Assembly: GCA_964349045.1 (NCBI GenBank) | Contig: CAYGFI010000155.1 | Location: 1-11,713, forward strand | Source: JACJXF01 sp964349045 | GTDB lineage: Bacteria; Bacteroidota; Bacteroidia; Bacteroidales; GCA-2748055 | Reading direction: 5' to 3' | Length of the DNA: 11,713 nucleotides | Shown here: positions 6,675 through 11,713 of the stretch, piece by piece | Position numbering within the stretch: position 1 is the first letter of the stretch | Layout of the letters: every line of letters begins with the position of its first letter | Notes under the pieces: model-generated | Database searches by the model: none | Told to the model about the DNA's origin: nothing | Seen by the model: only the letters and a program-made list of their open reading frames with translations | Translations under genes and position numbers: made by a program

Positions 6675-8546
6675 AGGAATATTGTGTATGCTGATTTCCT
6701 TTTGAATCAAAGCCTCAACCTGGGCTAATGTCAGATCAAACGTAAATATTTCTTCAACTCTTTTCCTGCCTGCATTGCCCATTTGGAATCTTAAATCTTT
6801 ATTGTTCATTAATTCTTCTACTTTTTCTGTTAAAGAGACAACATTCATGCTTTCAACCAGAAATCCTGAATCATTATTTTTCACAATCTCAGCCGAACTC
6901 CGGATGTCAAAAGCCACAACAGGCTTTTTTTCTGCCATAGCCTCCACCAGAACATAACCAAAACCTTCATATAATGAGGTTAGTACGAAAATATCGATAT
7001 TCTGATTAAACCTCCTGATGTTATCAACAAATCCAAGAAAAACAATCTCATCAGTAACTTTCAGATGCCTGGCCGTTTTAATTAGCCGTGATTCCAGTTT
7101 ACCGGTGCCCGCTATCAATATTTTAAATTTGTATCCCTTGTCCTTGAGAATACGGGCCATTTGAAGCAGGTATATTTGTCCTTTTTCTTCCGATAATCGT
7201 CCGGCATTACCTATAATTATTTCACCATTTTGCCGTGAATACAAATCCTCATATTCCTGAAGTTTGTAATTTTTTAAATCTAATCCATTATAAATCACAT
7301 TGATGCGATCTTTCTCAATAAGATTTGCATTATTAAGCAGGATGGTTCTGCTTGTTTCCTCCGAATTTGCAATTACCCGGGTAACAACACTTCTAAATAG
7401 AAACCTGTTTAGAATGGTATTCCTGATTGGAACAGCACTTCCCCTGCGATAAATAATATTTTTAACACCGGCCAGCTTAGCGGCAATCCCTGCTGCTTTA
7501 AGATCGGATGACAGGTTAATAATAATTGTCCCAATCTTTTCTCTTCTAAAAAAGGAATATAACTTCAGCAGCTTATAGGGATTTAAAAAAGAAAGATTGG
7601 TGATACTGATTTCATGATGAGGAAGATTTGTTTTTGAAACTCTTTTGTATAATTCACTTTCGTTATTAGTCACAACCAAAACATTATAATCCTTTTTGAA
7701 AAGGTGATTTGACACATCATAGTGCCATTTCTCACCACCTCCCCATGAAACAACCGAATTGAAGAAGCAAATCCTGTTACACTCCCGAAGATTTTTTTCG
7801 CGTATCAGGTTTCTAAGCTTGATATATTTTAAAAAAGTTTCATGAGAAGAGTTTACACTGATCACCAATCCATAAAAACCGTCAAGAAAACCAAACTTTA
7901 TGATATAATCTCTGAACAATCTCCAGAGAGGGTGAAAAACGATATTAATATAACTTGCCCTGCGGTTCTCTTTAAGATAAGCATTAGCAACAATGGTGCT
8001 GAATGCATTTATCTGTGCAATATGCTCATTAATAGTATAGTAAGAGTAGTGTAGCAAGTCCCCTTTCAGAAATTTCCGGGTCGCTCCTTTTTCGAGTTTG
8101 AATTTATCGTGCGGGTTTATCCCTCCCCATTTTCCTTTCGAACGGTCCCATAATCTCAGCTTCCTTGCCGGGTACCAGCTGGTATGCCTGATCCATTTTC
8201 CGCAGTAGTTGGTGAGCCGGTTAAAATAATATCCATCGTACTTCCAGTTGCCCTTAACTTCAAGGATTGATTCCTTAAGATGCTTAGACAGTTCTTCATC
8301 AGCATCCAATGATAATACATGCCTGTATTTCGCCTGGTCAACAGCCCAGTTTTTCTGCTCGATATGGCCCTTAAACTCGTGTTTAATGAATCTTGCTTCA
8401 TACTTCAGGCAAATCTCCTCGGTACGGTCAGTTGAAAACGAATCAACAATAACTATCTCATCAGCAATATCTTTAACTGATTCCAGACATCGTCCGATAT
8501 TCTTCTCTTCATTCAGTGTGATAATTACAACAGATAATTTCTGCAT
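6666..8546 (-). CDS. Fused glycosyltransferase: N-terminal GT2 (WaaE-like) plus C-terminal GT4
   Basis: One 626-residue frame holds two complete glycosyltransferases. Residues 1 to about 250 are GT2, GT-A fold, of the WaaE/KdtX LPS-core glucosyltransferase type: LSVVIITLNEEKNIGRCLES at 4-23, VDSFSTDRT at 34-42, the metal-binding LSLDADEE at 79-86 (Asp81-x-Asp83) and the family ending ETFLKYIKLRNL. Residues about 257-620 are GT4, GT-B fold: glycine loop SWGGGEKWH at 267-275, GNAGRLSEEKG at 446-456, and the Glu-x7-Glu signature Glu527/Glu535 in SLYEGFGYVLVEAM. These modules are usually separate genes in LPS-core or surface-glycan loci. The GT4 part has no in-frame ATG, GTG or TTG at its natural beginning, so it must be translated as part of the fusion. 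The gene follows murF/alr by 10 bp and is the last of the operon. Sugar specificities are unknown; two consecutive sugar additions is my inference. Confidence 0.88.
   Translation of the reverse strand: MQKLSVVIITLNEEKNIGRCLESVKDIADEIVIVDSFSTDRTEEICLKYEARFIKHEFKGHIEQKNWAVDQAKYRHVLSLDADEELSKHLKESILEVKGNWKYDGYYFNRLTNYCGKWIRHTSWYPARKLRLWDRSKGKWGGINPHDKFKLEKGATRKFLKGDLLHYSYYTINEHIAQINAFSTIVANAYLKENRRASYINIVFHPLWRLFRDYIIKFGFLDGFYGLVISVNSSHETFLKYIKLRNLIREKNLRECNRICFFNSVVSWGGGEKWHYDVSNHLFKKDYNVLVVTNNESELYKRVSKTNLPHHEISITNLSFLNPYKLLKLYSFFRREKIGTIIINLSSDLKAAGIAAKLAGVKNIIYRRGSAVPIRNTILNRFLFRSVVTRVIANSEETSRTILLNNANLIEKDRINVIYNGLDLKNYKLQEYEDLYSRQNGEIIIGNAGRLSEEKGQIYLLQMARILKDKGYKFKILIAGTGKLESRLIKTARHLKVTDEIVFLGFVDNIRRFNQNIDIFVLTSLYEGFGYVLVEAMAEKKPVVAFDIRSSAEIVKNNDSGFLVESMNVVSLTEKVEELMNNKDLRFQMGNAGRKRVEEIFTFDLTLAQVEALIQKEISIHNIPKP
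7777..7798 (-). other. A7 slippery run at the GT2-GT4 junction with a -1-frame stop
   Basis: On the coding strand codons 250-252 read GAA AAA AAT, which contains the heptamer A-AAA-AAT (7797-7791) of X-XXY-YYZ form within an A7 run (7798-7792). After a -1 shift the frame reads Ser-Ser-Gly-Val-TAA, with the stop at 7779-7777. That would release a GT2 domain of 256 residues. No Shine-Dalgarno-like stimulator upstream and no strong hairpin downstream is visible; only a weak C(UUCG)G loop follows. Frameshifting is therefore hypothetical. Confidence 0.35.
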
Positions 8547-8556
8547 CGTGTCAATT

Positions 8557-11010
8557 TTATTCCTGATAGTAAATTCTTTTAACCCTTTCTGATATTCCTG
8601 TCAGTATCTCATAAGGAATGGTATCAGCGGCAGAAGCTATAATTTTCACCGGGAGATTTTTACCAAAGATAATAACTTCATCTCCTGCTTTTGCAAATAT
8701 TCCTGTAATATCGATCATACACATATCCATACAAATATTTCCTATAGTGGGAGCCGGTTTACCGGCAACCAGGAAGGATCCTTTTCCGTTCCCCAGGCTC
8801 CTTGGCAAACCATCGGCATAGCCAACAGGTATTGTAGCGATAGTTCTTTTTGTTACCAGGCTCCCTTTTCTGCCATACCCGATTGTTGTGCCTTCTTCAA
8901 GTTCCCGCACCTGGGAGATACTGGTTTTAAATGTACTCACCTCCTGCAACTGGCCCGGGAAGTTTCCGCTCACACCGTACAAGCCTATTCCCAGGCGGAC
9001 CATATCCATCTGATCGTCTGCAAACCTTTCTATCCCTGCAGAGTTAAGAATATGCAACATGAAATTCCCCGAAATTAATTTTTTTAATTGGCCGGCCATT
9101 TTTTTGAAAAGTTTAATCTGTTCCTTGGTATAGATATCATGCTCACTCTCGTCGCTGCCCACCAGGTGAGAGAAAACAGAAATCACCCTGAAGGATCCTG
9201 AATTGAGTTCAGCAGCCAGTTTCTCCAACTCCTGCTCAAAAAAACCGAGGCGGTGCATGCCTGTATCGAGTTTGATGTGAACCGGATAATCCCTGATATC
9301 ACTTTTTTTAAGAAATAAACCAAACTCCCGTAATCCTTCAAAGCTGTATATTTCAGGTTGTAAGCCATATTCCACAAGAGATTTAAAATTACCAGACTCA
9401 GGATTCATAACCATTATAGGCAAAGTAATACCATTGGACCTCAGATCAATTCCCTCATCAATATAGGCTACAGCCAGATAATCCACTTTTTGAAATTGAA
9501 GCAGGTTAGCAATCTCAAAGCTTCCGCTTCCGTATGAGAATGCTTTAACCATAGCCATGATGCGGGTTCCCGGCCTGAGGAGGCTTCGGTAAAAATTCAG
9601 GTTCTGAATCAAAGCATTCATGTTGATTTCCATCACCGTCTGATGTGTCCTGAATTGTAATTCCCTGCTGATTCTTTCAAATTCAAAAATTCGCGCACCT
9701 TTCACAAGTATGGCCTCATCTCTGAAAGTCAGCATTGCCGAGGCTCGTAAAAAAGCTGCAGTTTCCGGAAAAAATACCGATGATGCAGGAAATACCTCTC
9801 GCATCTTCATCAGCGAGGGACCAATTCCAATTAAACGGTCAACATCCTTTTCGACCAGCATGGCCGCAACATCTGTATAAAGATCCTCATCGCTTCGACC
9901 ACTTTGCAAAATATCAGACAATATCAGTGTGCGTCGCTTGTGTTGTTTTTGCTGAAGGAGTAAATCAAGAGCATTTGCAAGAGATGCCAGATCAGAATTA
10001 TAAGTGTCGCTGATAAGCGTAGAATTATGAATCCCTTTAAGAATTTCAAGTCGCATCTCCACCGGTTCCAGCCCCTTTAGTGCATTCCGTACAAATTCAT
10101 CATTAAAACCCATTTGATACAACAATACAGCAACATGCATGGCATTTTCGAAAGAAGCATGATCATGAAAAGGAATGATTACAGAGCTTTTCGCCTTACC
10201 TTCCAGTGAAACACTAACTCCTTCAGGAAGGTTATTAACTGCCCTGACAACAAAATCCGACTCAGGATTTTTTCCCCATGAAAGAAATTCCTTATCCGGA
10301 AATTCTTTTCTTAAAATCTTATGAATTTCCTCGTGATCGCGGCAATAAATTAGTGTTTTGGAATGAATAAAAAGTCTTGTTTTTTCAAATAACTTTTCTT
10401 CATAGGAAGAAAAATTTTCCTGATGTGCCTCGCCAATATTAGTAATAATTCCTGTTTCGGGGGATAAAATATGCTCCAGCCGCTGCATCTCTCCTTTTTT
10501 CGATATCCCTGCTTCCATAACTGCAACCTGGTCGCTATCGCGAATCATCAGCGCTGAAAGTGGCACTCCTACCTGTGAGTTATAAGAGCGGGGACTGCGA
10601 AAAACGGGCAACTCGTTTCGTAATGACTGGTAAATCCATTCCTTCACAATTGTTTTTCCGTTCGATCCGGTTATACCTATTATTCTTGCCTTTGAATATT
10701 TTCGGTGCCATACTGCAAGGTCTTGAATGGCATTAAGAGTATCGTTTACAAAAATCCAGTTTGCCTTTTTTTCAGTTTTCGGGGGATGAAAGTCACGGTT
10801 AACTAAAAACACTTTTACTCCGGCAGTTATCAATTCAGGAATATAGATATGGCCATCATGTCTTTCGCCCCTGAGCGCTACAAACGCTGTATTCATTGGA
10901 TTTGAAAGCGTACGGCTATCGATGGAGAACCGAAGAACCTCCATAGATTCATCCCCCGAAAGGGAGCCTGATACAATTTTCGATATTTGTGCAAGAGTAT
11001 AGGTGTGCAT
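8557..11010 (-). CDS. murF-alr: Bifunctional MurF / alanine racemase
   Basis: This 817-residue cytoplasmic enzyme joins two peptidoglycan precursor steps, as is usual in Bacteroidota. The N-terminal MurF (about 1-455) ligates D-Ala-D-Ala to UDP-MurNAc-tripeptide. It has the ATP loop GITGSNGKT (112-120), SPRSYNSQVGVPLS, TNIGEAHQENF and the C-terminal-domain motif DTYNSDLASLANAL (335-348). The C-terminal Alr (about 459-817) is PLP-dependent and makes D-alanine: Lys489 in MVKAFSYGSG binds PLP, LDTGMHRLG (581-589) and MVRLGIGLYG follow, Tyr712 in IGYGRKG is the probable second catalytic base, and NICMDMCMIDIT lies near the end. The ATG at 11010 matches the start of MurF (MHTYTLAQISKIV) and lies 1 bp after the tdk stop, suggesting translational coupling. 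The open frame continues upstream into tdk to 11172, but those 54 codons resemble nothing in MurF. Confidence 0.96.
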   Translation of the reverse strand: MHTYTLAQISKIVSGSLSGDESMEVLRFSIDSRTLSNPMNTAFVALRGERHDGHIYIPELITAGVKVFLVNRDFHPPKTEKKANWIFVNDTLNAIQDLAVWHRKYSKARIIGITGSNGKTIVKEWIYQSLRNELPVFRSPRSYNSQVGVPLSALMIRDSDQVAVMEAGISKKGEMQRLEHILSPETGIITNIGEAHQENFSSYEEKLFEKTRLFIHSKTLIYCRDHEEIHKILRKEFPDKEFLSWGKNPESDFVVRAVNNLPEGVSVSLEGKAKSSVIIPFHDHASFENAMHVAVLLYQMGFNDEFVRNALKGLEPVEMRLEILKGIHNSTLISDTYNSDLASLANALDLLLQQKQHKRRTLILSDILQSGRSDEDLYTDVAAMLVEKDVDRLIGIGPSLMKMREVFPASSVFFPETAAFLRASAMLTFRDEAILVKGARIFEFERISRELQFRTHQTVMEINMNALIQNLNFYRSLLRPGTRIMAMVKAFSYGSGSFEIANLLQFQKVDYLAVAYIDEGIDLRSNGITLPIMVMNPESGNFKSLVEYGLQPEIYSFEGLREFGLFLKKSDIRDYPVHIKLDTGMHRLGFFEQELEKLAAELNSGSFRVISVFSHLVGSDESEHDIYTKEQIKLFKKMAGQLKKLISGNFMLHILNSAGIERFADDQMDMVRLGIGLYGVSGNFPGQLQEVSTFKTSISQVRELEEGTTIGYGRKGSLVTKRTIATIPVGYADGLPRSLGNGKGSFLVAGKPAPTIGNICMDMCMIDITGIFAKAGDEVIIFGKNLPVKIIASAADTIPYEILTGISERVKRIYYQE

Positions 11011-11011
11011 T

Positions 11012-11611
11012 TTAGCTTTTAGTACCTTTCTTTTGTTTAACAATTGTTTTTGAAAAACAATATCTGCAGAGCGGTTCGTACATGTCTGTCTCACCCAGCA
11101 CCACAAGTTTATCACCCAGCCCGGTACGGTGTGAGTGGTTAGCAAGATTACCGCATCTGACACAGATAGCATGAACCTTTGTTACATACTCGGCAATGGA
11201 CATAAGACCGGGAATAGGCCCGAAAGGTCTGCCAAGATAGTCCATATCCAGCCCGGCCACAATTACGCGTATGCCCTGAGAAGCAAGAGTATTGCATACC
11301 TCAATAAGGCCCATATCGAAGAATTGTGCTTCATCGATTCCTACTACTTCCACACCGGATGTTAACAATAGAATGGCTGCCGCAGTTTCAACAGGAGTGG
11401 ATAGAATTGTGTTTTCATCATGCGAGACAACTTCCTGGGTGGAAAAACGCGTATCTACCCTGGGTTTAAAGATTTCAACATTTTGTTTTGCAATTTTTGC
11501 CCGTTTCAGACGGCGGATCAGTTCTTCCGTTTTACCGGAAAACATCGAACCGCAGACCACTTCGATCCAGCCCCTTTTTTCACTACGGCTTATGGAATTT
11601 TCAAGAAACAT
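11012..11611 (-). CDS. tdk: Thymidine kinase, type II
   Basis: Thymidine kinase phosphorylates thymidine to dTMP in the pyrimidine salvage pathway. The 199 residues match the short bacterial type II (TK1-like) enzyme: P-loop CGSMFSGKTEEL (Gly21-Thr28), the Walker-B/catalytic region GIDEAQFF (Asp93-Glu94, Glu94 the likely general base), the AGLDMDYLGRPFGP loop (119-132), and a zinc site from Cys150, Cys153, Cys182 and Cys185. The thymidine-binding lasso lies between the two cysteine pairs (about 154-180). All key residues are present. It is the first gene of the leftward operon and its TAA is 1 bp from the murF-alr ATG. I recall a tdk-murF/alr neighbourhood in other Bacteroidota, with no metabolic link obvious to me. 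Confidence 0.96.
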   Translation of the reverse strand: MFLENSISRSEKRGWIEVVCGSMFSGKTEELIRRLKRAKIAKQNVEIFKPRVDTRFSTQEVVSHDENTILSTPVETAAAILLLTSGVEVVGIDEAQFFDMGLIEVCNTLASQGIRVIVAGLDMDYLGRPFGPIPGLMSIAEYVTKVHAICVRCGNLANHSHRTGLGDKLVVLGETDMYEPLCRYCFSKTIVKQKKGTKS

Positions 11612-11620
11612 TTGATAGGT

Positions 11621-11650
11621 ATTAGGGAATAAGGTTTAGGGGGTTAGGGG
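11621..11650 (+). repeat. TTAGGG-like G-run repeat in the tdk leader
   Basis: Four G tracts (11625-11627, 11633-11634, 11639-11643, 11647-11650) are spaced by short TTA/TTTA/AATAA linkers, so the stretch reads as imperfect TTAGG(G) repeats. The G-rich strand is the template strand for tdk, so the transcript would carry C-rich repeats just before the start codon. A two-layer G-quadruplex is possible. The remaining 11651-11713 is AT-rich with no gene visible. Confidence 0.45.
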
Positions 11651-11674
11651 TTTAAATGCCTGATCACCCGGTGC

Positions 11675-11681
11675 CAAATTA
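11675..11681 (-). promoter_or_regulatory. Weak -7-like element upstream of tdk
   Basis: Read on the minus strand TAATTTG is one base short of TAnnTTTG, about 64 bases upstream of the tdk ATG. No clear -33 element is seen before the window edge. It is the only promoter-like sequence in the visible leader, and the true promoter may lie further upstream beyond the window. Confidence 0.2.
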
Positions 11682-11713
11682 CTTCATAATTAAAGATATT
11701 GTTAATAATATAC

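Noticed and set aside
8248..8592. Plus-strand open frame of 114 codons opposite the glycosyltransferase start
   Set aside because: Antisense to clearly conserved GT2 coding sequence, low-complexity Ser-rich translation, no promoter or recognisable domain.
11011..11172. Open frame extending murF-alr upstream by 54 codons
   Set aside because: It lies wholly inside tdk in another frame and has no MurF-like residues; the ATG at 11010 with a 1-bp gap is the natural start.
11292..11632. Plus-strand open frames opposite the tdk 5' end
   Set aside because: Antisense shadows of a fully conserved thymidine kinase, without promoter or domain.
11664..11676. CACCCGGTG palindrome in the tdk leader
   Set aside because: Only 4-bp arms around one base, no known regulator site, no second copy in the window.

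Overview
The window looks like chromosomal core DNA from a member of the Bacteroidota, probably a Bacteroidales/Marinilabiliales-type organism. The evidence is a gldB-type gliding lipoprotein, a fused MurF-alanine racemase (a Bacteroidota hallmark), an OMP_b-brl-type outer-membrane protein, AT-rich intergenic DNA, weak Shine-Dalgarno sequences, and three exact matches to the Bacteroidota -7 promoter consensus TAnnTTTG. Order-level placement is inference.

Layout. (1) 1-2944: a partial gldB lipoprotein gene runs leftward off the edge. Divergent from it is a two-gene operon encoding a small outer-membrane beta-barrel protein and glutamine-dependent NAD+ synthetase (NadE). The divergent region (488-620) holds closely placed -7 elements for both directions. 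(2) 2945-3863: a 217-bp non-coding stretch with short direct repeats and palindromes leads to a promoter and a single Crp/Fnr-family regulator, which carries part of the FNR iron-sulfur cysteine set. (3) 3864-6607: a strong terminator hairpin separates the regulator from a convergent GT39/ArnT-like membrane glycosyltransferase, whose only plausible start is TTG. Divergent from that gene is an LpxL/HtrB-type lipid A acyltransferase. (4) 6608-11713: a leftward operon of thymidine kinase (tdk), bifunctional MurF-Alr, and one long polypeptide made of a WaaE-like GT2 domain fused to a GT4 domain. Its gaps are 1 bp and 10 bp, and an intrinsic terminator overlaps the last stop codon.

Together the genes are mainly cell-envelope functions: peptidoglycan precursor synthesis (MurF-Alr), probable lipid A or LPS-core assembly (acyltransferase, GT39, GT2-GT4), an outer-membrane barrel and a gliding-type lipoprotein. 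Cofactor and nucleotide salvage genes (nadE, tdk) and one regulator are interspersed. There is no sign of phage, insertion sequences, CRISPR, tRNA/rRNA genes or a defence island. The least ordinary item is the GT2-GT4 fusion gene. Its domain junction carries an A7 slippery run, and a -1 shift there would meet a stop five codons later, giving a GT2-only protein. I found no clearly undescribed multi-gene system.
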